Assembly (NCBI RefSeq): GCF_047948215.1
Contig: NC_134461.1
Coordinates: 84,468,103 to 84,532,102 of the forward strand
Source of the DNA: Lycorma delicatula
Taxonomy: Eukaryota; Arthropoda; Insecta; Hemiptera; Fulgoridae
Length of the DNA: 64,000 nt
Direction: 5' to 3'
Positions 35,794 through 48,129 of this stretch are shown here, one piece after another. The stretch's first letter is position 1. The number at the start of each line of letters is the position of its first letter. The translations under genes were made by a program, and so were the position numbers. The notes below the pieces were generated by a model. That model did no database searches. It saw only the letters and a program-made list of their open reading frames with translations, and had not been told where the DNA came from.

Positions 35794-37835
35794 TAGAGAC
35801 CGAATTATATGCAACATAAAATGCTTGAAATATGCATGAAGAATGCTTAAAATATGCATGAAAAGTGTAAAAATATGCAACTTTTAATTATAAAAAAATA
35901 GTAATTTTTAGTTTTTTTTATTTCAAAATCAGCATACATTAGTAATTAGTTGAATAACAGATTGATAATTAACAATTATTCAACATCTTGTTACTTTTGT
36001 AAATGTAAACAATCTGGTACTGTTCCAAATGTTCTGTAGTAAGATTGTGTCTTCGATCACTCAAAATATTTTTATAAGTGGAAAAGGATCATTCCAGATC
36101 CACTGAGGTAACTGGGCAGTATTTGAATTTGGGTGCCGTCCCATTAATAAAACTATCATTTTACACAAAAGTTCAAAGCCTGGGTTATTGTTCAAAATGT
36201 TTTCAAATTTTTCTTTAAGTTTACATGGGAATACCTCTGGCAGTGTGAAGTTCATTTGGCGGATTTTGTTCATTAACTGAATAAATTCAGTCAATGCCAA
36301 ACCTTGAGTTTCAAGCGTTTTAATACTCACAGGTATGTGGAAAAAATGAGTGCTAATCCAGCTATGTTTTTTTTTATACAAGAATCGTTAAATGCTTCCT
36401 TGGACTGACAAACTGCCATAGCCTCTGCACTATCAAAGTCGTTTACTACACTTTTGATGGCCTCAAAATGTTTATTGTAAAACAGTACAGCTTCAATCTG
36501 TGTTCCCTATTGAGTTACCTCTGGTTCAGGAGGTAAAGACACATTTGGCAGTTTTTCTTTATAGGCCTTATTGCAAGCAGGTTCCTTAAAAAACACTTTA
36601 TTTGTTGATGAAATCTGTTTATTTACATTCCTAAACATCGATCATACTTCTTGAGCGAATCAATTTACTCCGTAAACAAAGCATGTCAGATGAATCAAAT
36701 TGGGATAAAATATTTGGGGGGGCTTTGGTTGCCTTGATTATATAGGGAGCAGCATCTGATAGAAATATAAACAAACACTCTTTTCATCTGCAGAAGATTC
36801 AGGAAATATTTTTTTAATACATTAATTCACAAATCTGGCGATCATAGAATTTGTCTTTTCAAGGTCTTTGTAGACCACCAGATAGGAAAAAGAGGGCTCT
36901 AGTTTTAATGCACCGACAATTAAATTTGCAATGTAATGGCCACAATTGTCAGTAGTTTCATCAGCTGAAATCCAAATAATGCTATCCTTGAGTTCATTGC
37001 GTATTTCTTCCAGAACATGTAGGTAAATTGTTGGTATGTAATCTTTACACAATGTTGATTCATCTGCTGGTATATTTTGATTCAAGCCATATTTTTGCAG
37101 AAAATCTTTGAAGGTAGGATTTGTAAGTTTGTGAAGAGGAATATTACTTGTAAGGAGTGCTTCACATAAATCCATGCTAAAGTAACTTTTTTGTTTACCT
37201 TTGGAAGTGAAACCACTGCTACTTGCCACTTTTATAAGTGTTCTCATGGGCCTTTCTTTTGCAATCCTGAAATATGAAGATGACTTGTTCATCTATGTTG
37301 ACATGCTCATTTATTTGAAACTTTTTGTGCACAAAATATTTTTCTCATAAACTCGACAATATAAAACATTTCCATCATATGTAAATGTTCCAGGATAGTC
37401 AGCTATCTATGAAGAGGCATTTTTTTTTCGGTAAGCATGGTACACATTAAACCTTGCTCAAATAAATAAAAAACTAAACTAATGCAATGAGCACATCAAC
37501 AATAACTTGCATAATTTAATTTCCTAGGGGGTGGAATGCTTCAGTAGGCGTGCGTGATGCAGAACGGTATTGTCCGTCTTTGTCTTGTGTGAGTCTGTGT
37601 TTTATTTGTCCTCATAATAATATTATTCTACCAAAACCATAGACGCACAGCTGCTAAGTGCTCTCTAAGAGCCATGCGGCTAATAGGTTTGGCCGGCTTC
37701 AACGTAAGATTTCATTTATTTACCGAAAAATATTGTAAATATAGCAAAAATATGCATATCACTAGAATTTAAGGAAAATATGCAATAACCGGTGAGAATG
37801 GGCTTAATATGCAAATGCATATAATCTGGTCTCTA
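35794..37835 (-). mobile_element. hAT transposon with 8-bp target duplication
   Basis: The terminal inverted repeats tagagaccgaattatatgca (left) and tagagaccagattatatgca (right, complement) are followed inside by several copies of aaatatgca. The element is flanked exactly by 8-bp direct repeats ttgataat (35786-35793 and 37836-37843), the hallmark of hAT elements. The length of 2,042 bp is shorter than expected for an intact copy. Coding remnants lie on the minus strand. Confidence 0.92.
36061..37480 (-). pseudogene. hAT transposase remnant (CGGBP1-like hAT lineage)
   Basis: On the minus strand, an eroded BED-type zinc finger (TYDGNVLYCRVYEKN, with one Cys changed to Tyr) occurs near 37330-37400. 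An open frame of 156 residues follows at 36822-37292 with MDLCEALLTSNIPLHKLTNP, FLQKYGLNQNIPADESTL and WISADETTDNCGHYIANLI, where the Asp of ADETTD is the first catalytic residue. A second frame at 36061-36381 (LETQGLALTEFIQLMNKI and LLCKM) corresponds to the C-terminal part. The middle, with the second catalytic region, is deleted. This protein arrangement is the one I associate with the hAT group related to vertebrate CGGBP1. Not functional. Confidence 0.75.
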
Positions 37836-38149
37836 TTGATAATGAAAGAAAAAGGAAAAATTTGGGAAATAATTTTTCAAAAACTGTTTAATTTTTATTT
37901 ATTGGATTCTTAATTTTCAAGTTAACTATGAAAAAAGAGCATAAAATAATTTTTCCTGGAGGGACTGAAAAATTCTGTAATTTAAAATGTTATAATTCAG
38001 TTAATTTTTTTATTGAAAACAGCAAAAAGAAAATGTATTTCCTTTAATTAAGCTTTATAAAAAAGGTAATTTGTATCTGAGCACTTTTTTTTATACAAAA
38101 TGATACATGGAATAATGTAATTAATATTGATAATTGTTATAACGTGTGT

Positions 38150-38600
38150 TTCAAAAAGGACGCAACCCTAAGATTAAGAAGGTAGAAGTTACGCAAAGGT
38201 AAATTTTATTCTCTCTACATGACAGTTGACACTACTGTACTTGAGGTTAGCAGCTTGTAACAGTTGAAATGTCCTCCTTATGCACTAGTGCTATATTGTG
38301 TTAACTATGTTGTTTTCCAAGGACAAATGTGTGTTTATTATTAGACCTATTGCACGTATAAATCTTATGAACAAGTGAAAAATGAGTTTCAGATCGCTCA
38401 GAAAGTTATATTCACACGCTGGGTTTTCACTATCTACAGATTTCAGGGCTACTAAAAAAATTGAAATTGCATGCTTATCGCATTAGTGTCATTTAAGAAC
38501 TGAAAGAAGTAGGCCATGGAAAATGTTTGCAGTATTGTGGTTGGTTTCGTACTCTTGTTGATGACAATTGAAATTTTTTGATCGTACATACTGTCAAGTA
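38150..38600 (+). mobile_element. 3'-truncated mariner-like (DD41D-type) fragment
   Basis: It starts near gtttcaaaaaggacgcaacc, an end-like sequence, and then carries broken + frames. One gives a segment related to LKLHAYRISVI and ELKEVGHGKCLQYCGWFRTL, corresponding to the region between helix-turn-helix and first catalytic Asp in the DD41D-type transposases. It stops around 38600 before the catalytic motifs. No right end was found. Confidence 0.6.
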
Positions 38601-38916
38601 AAAGAAAAAAAAGAATGTATCATATTTATTTTTGTTAATTTTGTATTGCTATTTGTTATTGTATATTAAATATATCTTTGTCATTGTGAGCAACTGTTTG
38701 ATGGTTAGCCTTTAAAATTATTTATAAAGAAATTTTTATATTATATAGTATTACTAAAATGAATAAGTATAATTGTAAGAGAATAAAAATATAAATTTCT
38801 CCTTTTTTCTTTTTATCGTATAAAAACAAATGATATTAAAACCTTGTCTTTACATTTTTTTTAAAATTATCTCTTTTTCCTGAGTTTTCAATATGGAAAA
38901 ATTAATGTAAAAGTAA

Positions 38917-39315
<399 letters not shown>

Positions 39316-39321
39316 TAAGCT

Positions 39322-41030
39322 GTAACTACACTCATGTACTCTTTGTCATTAGTAATTTATCTATGCAAAGCTTAGTAAAAATCACATTATATCTTTTCAA
39401 AATACCTATTTAATGTATTGTTCAAAATACATTGTGAACAAATGAGCTCCCTCCATTATGTCATTCACTATATTCACACATATACATATCCAGTGAAAAC
39501 ATTTTAATAATACATCTGATATCATAGTTGTCTATAAAGTGAATGCTTTTTTATACTTGTTTATTATTTTCTTTGTTCTATCCCAGTCTTTTAACCACAT
39601 TTTTCTTTAATTTGTTTTTGGTAAAGCAAATCTCAAGTTTTGAATAAAGAATAAAATCATAAATTAAACAATAAAATCAAGATGAATTCATTAATTGAAA
39701 ATTAGGATTGTTTTTGATAGTAGACGTTTAAAAGTCAGAAAGTAGGCAAACAAGTAAATTTACCTCAAGCTAATTCTCTGATTCTTCATTGAAGAATTTC
39801 ATGTAACACTCATTTTTAAAAATACAGTGACACTTAACTGTCTGCATAAAATATGTTATTTGGTGAACATATACATTTAAAATTAACTAAAATATATATT
39901 TGTATGAGATGCTAATAATAACATTCTCATGAATGTATACTGTGTGTATTTTTAGTAGTGAGAAATCATTACTTGCCTAAACTCAGCTTCTAAAGCAGAT
40001 CTCCCATTAATCCTGTGAAACTTTCTTCAAAATGAAATTCATTTATATGTAAACCAGATATATCTCATAAGGAAGATGAAAAAAACCTTCTACGTATGTT
40101 GGTGGTTTTAAGTTAGTTTTTGAATCTTTTAGTCTAACAAATATTTCAGTGCTAGAAATATGCATCATTCTTGTAGACAAATTTTAACAACAGATTATTC
40201 ATAAGAATGTAATTTAGAAATAAAAAAAATGATGATAAAGTAAAATTACTTTACATTCAAAAACAAATATTACTTAAAATCTGATGACCTTCATATAAGT
40301 TTTATTAACAGCAGCCTCATATGAAAATAGCTCATATGTTTAAAAGAAATGGTAGGATACACTGTAGCTTTAAGGAACAAAAAATTATTACACATACTAT
40401 ATTCAGCAAAAAAACAAACTTTAGTTGTATGCAAATTAAAAATTGCTTTAAGTCTTAAATTCAGTACCAAGAGATCACAGCTTCAAAAATGCATATAGTG
40501 CTCATAAAAGCATTCCATACAATCAGGATTTGCCAGCCCACCTCACAGAAAAAAAATAAAAAATGTACTTATTTTAACAATTATATAGATCATGTCCAGT
40601 CACTTGAAACATAATGAAATATTTAAAAAACATGTAACTAAATGCAATCTACTAAATGAATAGACAAAGCTTAAAGAAAATTCAATTTTTAAATACAACA
40701 TACACCCTTTTTACTACAACTTAAGTATCTCATTCCAAAAAAATTACTTATAATTTCAGTTGAAACAACATTGCTCAACTTCTGTTGTGCAGTAGCCACA
40801 AATATGTAGAATCATCAGCAGATTACTTTACTGAAGCAATTTGAGACATTAGTAAAAAAAAAAGAAAATTATCATCTTGGATAATAAAAATACTGTTGGT
40901 TTCATTTCATTGATTAACAGTTGTTTATCCTGTAAAGTGTATTTTGGTCATTTTCTTTTATCTAAGTAAATTATTTACAAATAATACTTTTTTATCTTCA
41001 TTTTTAAAATTGTATATATCAAATGATATA
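39322..41030. other. Intron 7, first part, nothing recognised
   Basis: About 1.7 kb of AT-rich sequence between the retroposed insert and the long-inverted-repeat mariner. No feature was recognised. Confidence 0.5.
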
Positions 41031-43454
41031 CACAGGGTGATATTTAGGTATGGAAACAACTTTATACGGATATCTGAGAGGTATTTGGAGGCAAAAATAA
41101 ATGGGGTTCTACATAGTTCAAAAATATCTGCATTAGTTTTTGTCCACCATCTTGGATCTGCCACATTGATTCAAACTTTAATTTTTTTTAAATAGGAAGG
41201 TGGATATATGACACATGATTTTGATTTAAGATTTTACAAGAAAAACAATTTTGAAACCTGTTTTTCTGTTAATGTCTTCATTATTGAGTTATAAGTATTC
41301 AAAGTTGCAATGATGGAAAAATCGTGTTAACAATAAAATGAGGTAAAATGCACTGCATGATCAATTTTATTGCATTTTACATTCACAGTGTATACCATAA
41401 CAAAATTTAAACAGTGCTACAATATTGATAATAATAATCAATAACTAATAATTAACAACATATTAACTACAAAAAAAAATGGTTATTTCATATTATTTTG
41501 TAAATAAAAATTAACTTCCAGTATTAATACCAGCTGATATTTGTTACTTATTGTAAATGAAACAAATCAGCTGGAAATATTTACTTAAAAAATGTATTAC
41601 AAATTTAGTTGAGTAAATCAGCTGTTAATTTACAACAGTGCATTTTGTATTACGTTGAAACAATTCAACATATTAACTCCTCATTTCATCTTTTTACTTC
41701 ATCATACTTGTAATGGTAAAATTTGACAGTGCTAGTAAAATTAAGCTGTAGACTTAGTGGTTCTAATTTGTTTATTGATGAAAGTTTTATTATTAGTTTC
41801 CTCTTTTATTTATTTAGTTTTATTAAATATTAAATCTTCAAATAACAATACCTTCTTTAAGTGAAACCGAAAGAGTAATTTTGTTGATGATATATGGGTA
41901 TGGTGACAGATTTCGGCCTTTACAAGAGGTTTGTGATTTATTTAATAGATTTTCAAACAGAGAACCAATAGGTAAATTGACTGTGATCAAAACGTAGAGC
42001 TATTGAAGAAACCGATACTGTAAAGAATCATCCTGCCAAGAACTGCCACAAGTGATGCAAAGTCATTAGATGTATTGCAGACATTTCTTGAAGACTCATT
42101 CTCATTCTTCAATTTGGAAAGCTGTTGTCCAACATGACATAAGTTATTTTTCAGTTCAAAAAATTCTTAAAACAAATAAAATTCACCCTTATAAGCTACA
42201 CCTTGTGCAAGAACTTTCAGAAGATGATTTTGACTACAGAGTTATTATTGTGATATTATAATGAAAAAATAGACAGATGCAAATTTCTCTTATTCAATAA
42301 TATTTACTGATGAAGCGATTTTTCTGTTAAATAGCCATGTGAATAAGCAAAACTGTCAATATTGGAGCAATAATAATCCAAGATGAATGTGGGAAGCTCA
42401 TATACAGCACCCTCAGAAAGTGAACATTTGGGCACAAATCATTGATTATTGTATTGTAGGGTGTTTTATTTTAGATGATAGTCTTACAGGAGACACTTAC
42501 TGCAGCTTGTTAGCTGATAGGATTTTACCAAATATCTGAGAAAATGTTGGACAAGAATTAAATAATAACTTATGATTTCATCAAAGGTGGGGCACCACCT
42601 CATTATTATCTATGAGCACAACAAATCTTAAATGAACTATTTCCAAATCACCGGATAGGTTGTACAGGAGCATAGAATGACCTGCCAGGTCCCCAGACCT
42701 GTCTCCACTGAATTACTTTTTTGGGAGTACCTGATACATAACGTTTACAAAACAAAACCTGCATACATGACAAATTGAGAAGAAGAATAATTGAAAAATC
42801 TACTTCTGTATCACCAGACATGATACAAGTTATAAATGAATATTACTTGTGGTTAGCACACTGCCAAGCTATAGAAAGGAAGCATTTTGAATATTTATTG
42901 TAGAATACTATGCTTTCAAAATTTATTTCATTAGTAAGTTACAATCAAAAACATTATTTAAAATTTTAAAATATTGTAATGTTTAAAGTAAATAATATCA
43001 ATTGTTATAGGCGTTTAATTTGTTGCTGTGGTTGTTAATTATTAGTTGTTTATTATTATAAATATTATAGCATTTTTTTAAAGTTTGTTATTGTATGCAA
43101 TATGCATTATGAATGTAAAATGCAATAAAATTGTTCATGCAGTGCGTTTTACCTCGTTTTATTGTTAACACAATTTTTCCACATTGCAACTTTGAATGAT
43201 TATAACTCGATTACAAAGGCATCAACAGAAAAACAATGTCACCATTGTATTTCTTTCAAAAGTTTAAATCGAAATCATGTGTCATTCCTTGCTAACAAAA
43301 AAATTAAGTTTGATATTCAGTACGGCAGACAAAAATTAAAAACCCACCATAATGAGATTTTTTTGAACTATGTAGAACCCCATTTCTTTCTGCCTCCAAA
43401 TACCTTTCAGATATGCTGTATAAAGCTGTTTCCATACTTAAATATCACTCTTTA
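41031..43454 (+). mobile_element. Long-inverted-repeat mariner, decayed full-length copy
   Basis: Terminal inverted repeats of about 430 bp (41031-41465 against 43030-43454) share conserved blocks such as gagaggtatttggaggca, ttctacatagttcaaaaa and aatgcactgcatga. They are flanked by TA at 41029-41030 and 43455-43456. The same repeats bound the deleted copy at 9570-11021. The 2,424-bp element has a decayed transposase between the arms. The right end lies about 50 bp upstream of exon 8. Confidence 0.88.
41840..42900 (+). pseudogene. Transposase of the long-inverted-repeat mariner
   Basis: The + strand starts with a segment reading SLSETERVILLMIYGYGDRF and RPLQEVCDLFNRF (helix-turn-helix). A frame at 42070-42261 follows with FSVQKILKTNKIHPYKLHLV and QELSEDDFD. 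Next come a first-Asp box TDEAIFLLNSHVNKQN, a second box in which GAPPHY is readable after a 1-base insertion with Gly in place of Asp, and SPDLSPLNYFF, where the last catalytic Asp is Asn. The spacing is consistent with the DD41D type. Stops and frameshifts throughout make it a pseudogene. Confidence 0.78.
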
Positions 43455-43508
43455 TAAATGCACCTGTATAAATTAAAAATTATAAATGTATTTATTTATT
43501 TTTCACAG

Positions 43509-43595
43509 GGGTTAAAAAGCCATGCAGTTACTATGTTTGAAGTTGGTAAATTATCGGATGAACTTATTGATAGCTTCTTATGTGAACTTGAAAAG
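43509..43595 (+). CDS. FAM91A1: FAM91A1 exon (8 of 13 visible)
   Basis: Acceptor cacag at 43504-43508; donor gtacaa at 43596. It encodes 29 residues, GLKSHAVTMFEVGKLSDELI followed by DSFLCELEK, which are highly conserved in FAM91A1. Both ends are phase 0. It starts only about 50 bp downstream of a decayed mariner with long inverted repeats (41031-43454), so that insertion landed just upstream of the branch point and acceptor without destroying them. Confidence 0.92.
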
Positions 43596-44423
43596 GTACA
43601 ATTGTTAATTTTTTATATCTTTATTTTTGTGTCTTAACTGTTAGTGTGTAATAATGTATTACCTCGTCCACTTGTGTATTTTACCTGCTTTCATTTTACT
43701 CTTTATACTTTTATTGTGTTGGGTTTACCTTATTTATTATTTATTTTTTGAATTAACTGAACAGTTTTGGAATTGGTGTACAAAGCTATTTAAACCTAAT
43801 GAGAAATTAATTAAGCACAAGAAATAAGTTGAAAGTTAATTTTAGAAATTGAAAGACCAGATATGTATGTGTTATTGTATGCATAAATATTTTATCAAAT
43901 ATGTTTTATTTTGTTGATGAGGCTAGGATGCCCAATCTTATCCAATAGGATTAGCCTTTAGGCTTATTGTCCAGTCAGCTAGGAAAAAGAGTTCCTGAGT
44001 TGATCCTTAGGCAGTCTCCTACCATATCCAAAACTGCATTGGTTCTTCAGGTTCCAGTATCAAGTAAAACATGCAGGAGAACCTAGTAGGGTCTGTCCTT
44101 GACCAATATCCACATTACTAATAATGGGAAAGAAGGGATCTCAAGAATAAGGAGAAGAGGTAGATGCTGAAAAAGGGCAGGCTACCATCAGGATAATTTA
44201 TTTTCTTGTCCTGGACCCTATCAAATATCTTAATTACAGACTGATTGAATGAATGTTAAAAAAAGAATCAGTTAAAATAAAAAGAATTTTTTTTGAGATG
44301 TCACATCATCCACCAGCAAAAAAATTATTCTGTTGTAAATAATTTAAAAAAAAGGTATTTAAATAAAAATTGTTATTAAAAATAAAATTATCTCTCGCAT
44401 TGTTTTTTTTTTTTTTGTTTTAG
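43596..44423. other. FAM91A1 intron 8, no clear element
   Basis: An 828-bp intron. A less AT-rich block at 43920-44215 (phrases such as cagtcagctaggaaaaagag and ccatatccaaaactgcattgg) may be an old repeat but is not classifiable. Confidence 0.45.
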
Positions 44424-44614
44424 GTTAGCACAACAAGAGATGATAGTGAAGGTGAAGTTAGACGCTACTTTGAACATGCTTTAATATTACGCTCAACTGT
44501 TATGAAGTTAAGATATAATAGTAACAGTAACTGTGGTCTTGATTTGATTAGGTGTGAAAGTCTTCAATCACTTGATAATGACACTTGTACTAGGTTACTG
44601 AATAAAAATTATGG
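44424..44614 (+). CDS. FAM91A1: FAM91A1 exon (9 of 13 visible)
   Basis: A long T-rich tract and acceptor tttag precede it at 44419-44423; donor gtatgt is at 44615. It encodes VSTTRDDSEGEVRRYFEHAL, LRSTVMKLRYN, a short asparagine/serine-rich segment, LDLIRCESLQSLD and TRLLNKNY, plus two bases of the next codon. It aligns with the family's RYFDHALTLRNT and LLRCESL regions. The open frame continues briefly past the donor, but only the upstream part is conserved. Confidence 0.92.
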
Positions 44615-44739
44615 GTATGTATATTCATCATCATTCTTATACACTTTTGGCAGCTAAAAGAGTCAGTTTTCCCAATTACAGAAAACTTTTAATAAAAAAA
44701 CTTAAAATTTTCTTTTTGTTTATTACTTCTTTATTACAC

Positions 44740-45650
44740 ATCAGAGAAAGAATTCAATATCTTCTTTTTCTGCTATTAGGTATTCATGACACCATTTAAC
44801 CACTGAATTACAGAATTTTTCCTGTAAAATTTTTCCCAGTTTATAGAACCATCTGGTTTTTCTATTGGCAGCTTGAGGCAGTTCAAGTCTTTGGATTTGA
44901 AGAAGATACAATGTTTTTTGAAAATTTTTCAAAATTGAAAATTGTACAGTGTCAAATCATATGAATTTGGTGGCCTTTCAATATTCCTCACTGTCCTATC
45001 TATTCAAAAAAGATTTTGAAAGATAAATGTGGTTTTTCTGGCAGAGGTGAGCTTGAATTTTGTCACTACTTCCTAGATTTTTGATAGGGTGAAATAATAC
45101 CCATGTTTCATCTCAAGTTATTATAGTCTATAAAAACTTGTCTAAATCTTTTATCACTGCATAGATTGTGACAACAGCCAATCTGTTCTCTTTGTGTTTA
45201 GGATACAAAAGACAGGAAATCCACATAGTACTTACTTTGCTGAATTTTAAATAATTTTGTGGTATTTTTTAATACATTCAATAATTTAAAGTTTTTCTGG
45301 ATTTCCTTTATAAATTTTTATTATTCTTCAATCAGTTTTTAACTTTGATCTGCCTTCTTTGATTGAGATTTTTTTTGCAAGCTTGTGGTTCATTTTCAGC
45401 TCTCTCCCAACACTCTTGGAATCACTTTCACTGTTCATATCCTCTAGACTGAAAGACAGTCATCCTCAAACTGATTTTTAAACTCATATAAAGAGAAAGA
45501 TATCCCCTTCATGTGTCAAAAGTTTAATAAATTATTCACTAAGAAACATAATTGTTCTACCAGTTGCTCAGACATCTTGATTACTGCAGAAGGGAAAGAA
45601 AAAGCAGCAAACTCTGCTTATGACAATTTAAATCTTCCTTATATATTTCC
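44740..45650 (-). mobile_element. Highly decayed mariner, minus strand
   Basis: The minus strand shows an N-terminal MSEQLVEQLCFLVNNLLNF segment near 45570 (start of a mariner-type helix-turn-helix). Near 44750-44930 there is a C-terminal tail, NRKTRWFYKLGKILQE and VVKWCHEYLIAEKEDIEFF, which matches the RW-KCI--GEYFE ending of mariner transposases in style. The catalytic centre is unrecognisable. Ends were not resolved. Confidence 0.55.
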
Positions 45651-45716
45651 TGTTTGTACACGTAATATTTTATTACATTGACCTAAAGCAGTATTAGTAA
45701 GTAATGTTTTTAAAAT

Positions 45717-46786
45717 GCGAGAGTCATTCAATAATTAAAGAGACGAATTTAAAAAAAATGATATTTATTCAATGACAGTGATTATAATTTTATTTCTCAA
45801 CAAAATCTCAACTCCCGCCTTTCTTGTGCTTTTTTATTCCATTAGTAATGATTGTTCTTTGAGAGGACCAAACAAAAAACCTGATTGTGCAAAATTGGGA
45901 CTGTAGATGGCTGTAACAGTACATCCTAACTCAACTTTTGAATAGCTTCAAACAGAAAAATTATTCTTTTGAGAGAGAACCAGGAAATTTCCTCCTTATT
46001 GAAGGTGTGACTTATTTTCTGACACTTTATTTGTCACAATGTTACTTATTGTTGATTGTAACTTACTCTTCCAAGTAATCGCAATAAATTGGTACTTCGT
46101 AGTCCCAAAACATTGTTAGCCTCACTTTATCAGCTGATGCGTAGGTTTTGAACTTTTTACTGGTGGACAAACTTGGATGTTCCATGGTGTGATGTTTGGA
46201 TTTCAGCACAAAATGATGAATCCAAGTTTTATGTGATCTAAAAGTAGCATTCTCTTTCACTAAAAGTTCTTGTTTAAATCTCTTATAAATATGAATTCAG
46301 ATGTGTGTGTAATTTTGAGTTAATTGTCTTGGAACCCATTTTGCAGTAATTGATATTATCACAGATGATGGAATGAACTGAGCCAATATACTATAAATTT
46401 CAGTAAAGTTTTATGCAACTCTCCTTGTGAATAAGATCATTAATGTGATTTTTCAAAGTGTCAATTGAAATTTCTGCAGTCTTTTGCTAAAATACACTTT
46501 TCACTGAACTATTTTAATGTTTGCAAGTGACTTTTGGATCACAAATATTTTGATTTTTTAAAGGTTTCACACTCGAAAAATAAAAATCTTATCGCAAGAT
46601 GGTGTTCTTCTATAGTACATATTTCAAACAGAGCCTACATTTTGAAATAAACAAAAGAGGTTTTTAATGATGAAAATTCTTTTTGAACAATTTTTTTCAA
46701 TATCCAACTTGAATATCAAACATTTATTCAGATTATTGTATTAAGTAGTTTTCTGCTATTTGTCTGTAATTATTGAACAACCCTCA
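45717..46786 (-). mobile_element. Decayed mariner (DD34D-like), minus strand
   Basis: The ends form an inverted repeat: gagagtcattcaataattaaag on the left and, on the other strand, gagggttgttcaataattacag on the right. On the minus strand a frame at 46063-46260 includes HKTWIHHFVLKSKHHTMEHP, the region of the first catalytic Asp (GDETWIHHF in active members). It is followed by KKFKTYASADKVRLTMFWDY. Other parts are broken. The transposase-start side sits about 60 bp upstream of exon 10. Confidence 0.75.
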
Positions 46787-46846
46787 AAGTAATGGAAAAT
46801 TGATAGCTTTCTCTTATTTAGTTCTAACACTTTTTTTATCTTTCAG

Positions 46847-47010
46847 TTTACTGGTAACAATGGCTCCACTCAGTAAAGAAGTAAGATCAATAAAATGTGA
46901 TTGTTTACCACACCTTGGACCAGCAACACCAGAAGTCAATTCAATTTGGTTTAAATTGTTCCTTTATCATAAGACTGGAAGTGGCCCACCTTCTTTATTA
47001 CTTACTAGAG
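46847..47010 (+). CDS. FAM91A1: FAM91A1 exon (10 of 13 visible)
   Basis: Acceptor tttcag at 46841-46846; donor gtaaat at 47011. It completes the split glycine codon and encodes LLVTMAPLSKEVRSIKCDCL, HLGPATPEVNSIWFKLFLYH and GSGPPSLLLTR with one base of a glycine codon. This matches the most recognisable part of the FAM91 C-terminal domain. A mariner remnant ends about 60 bp upstream, close to the acceptor. Confidence 0.93.
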
Positions 47011-48000
47011 GTAAATAAGTATATTTCTTACTCATTATAAGGCAGTCACATTCATCAGTAACCAGTACTGTTTCCTTAGTCCTGAATGAAATGCTGACTC
47101 TATGCACCTAAGCTGCTTCCAACATTGTTTATTTTTAGTAATCTAGTATGATTTCAGCAATATAAATATATCACTTTGTTATGACAATACATTTAATTCT
47201 CATCTCTAAATAAAAGATTCAGTACTATATCAGATTGGATAGTAATAAAGAAAATACACTCAAATTTATCTAATGATCATTTTATCTTCATGAGCTCAGT
47301 TTAGTATGATTAACAAAATTTTTTTAATTGTCAAGTTACCTAATAATGCAATGCATTCAAAATATTTTGTAATAAAAATATATGTCGTCACTTTAGATAA
47401 AATTAAATATGAACCATTATTTTACAATTTAAAGATTTGATTATGGCTTGATCACTCAATGACACAGTTCATTTATTGTTGTGTATTAATAACTATTGTT
47501 TTATTCATATAAATTTGCAATATTATTATTACTTTTAAAAAAATTTAACCATAAATTTTAGAAATGATGTGTATATTTTAAAGAACATTTCTGTCATTTT
47601 GTGAACATTTTTTTTATACCTAATTCAGTTAGCTTATAAAGTTGAAGTAAACAAACTGCACATATGAGTTCAGGCAGCCCATTCATAAGCATCTCCTGTA
47701 AATTCATATAAAACTACGCGTTTGTTTAATATTCAGTAACCATGTGCAATTATATATATATATATTGTACATTATATGTACAATATATATATAATTATAT
47801 ATATATTGTATATATAATTGTACATATATTTTAAATTTAAATAGCATTTTTATCTGAGTGTTTTTAAGAGTTATGAAATTGTCAATTGTCCATAAACAGT
47901 AAAAGTTCACTAATATCTTAGATTAAATTTCTGTGATAAATAAATAATAAATTTAATTCAGTTTTTGTCACCTGATTGTGAGAAGTCCATAGTGCTGTTA
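47011..48000. other. Intron 10, first part, AT-rich, with a palindromic AT tract
   Basis: No gene-like feature. The tract 47750-47826 is almost pure A and T and contains an inverted repeat around ttgtacattatatgtacaa that could form a hairpin or cruciform. Confidence 0.6.
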
Positions 48001-48129
48001 GTATTTAGAAACACAATGAGAGACTCAATTTTGTTTTCTGTTATATTATTCAATTCCCAATAATTTGGTTCAAAATGTTTTATATACAGTTTTTCCATTC
48101 CTGCTGGCCCATTTTGTAGATTGCTTTTA

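Noticed and set aside
44615..44799. Extension of exon 9 along its open frame
   Set aside because: The conserved protein stops at the donor gtatgt and resumes exactly at 46847 with phase agreement; the extra frame is intron.
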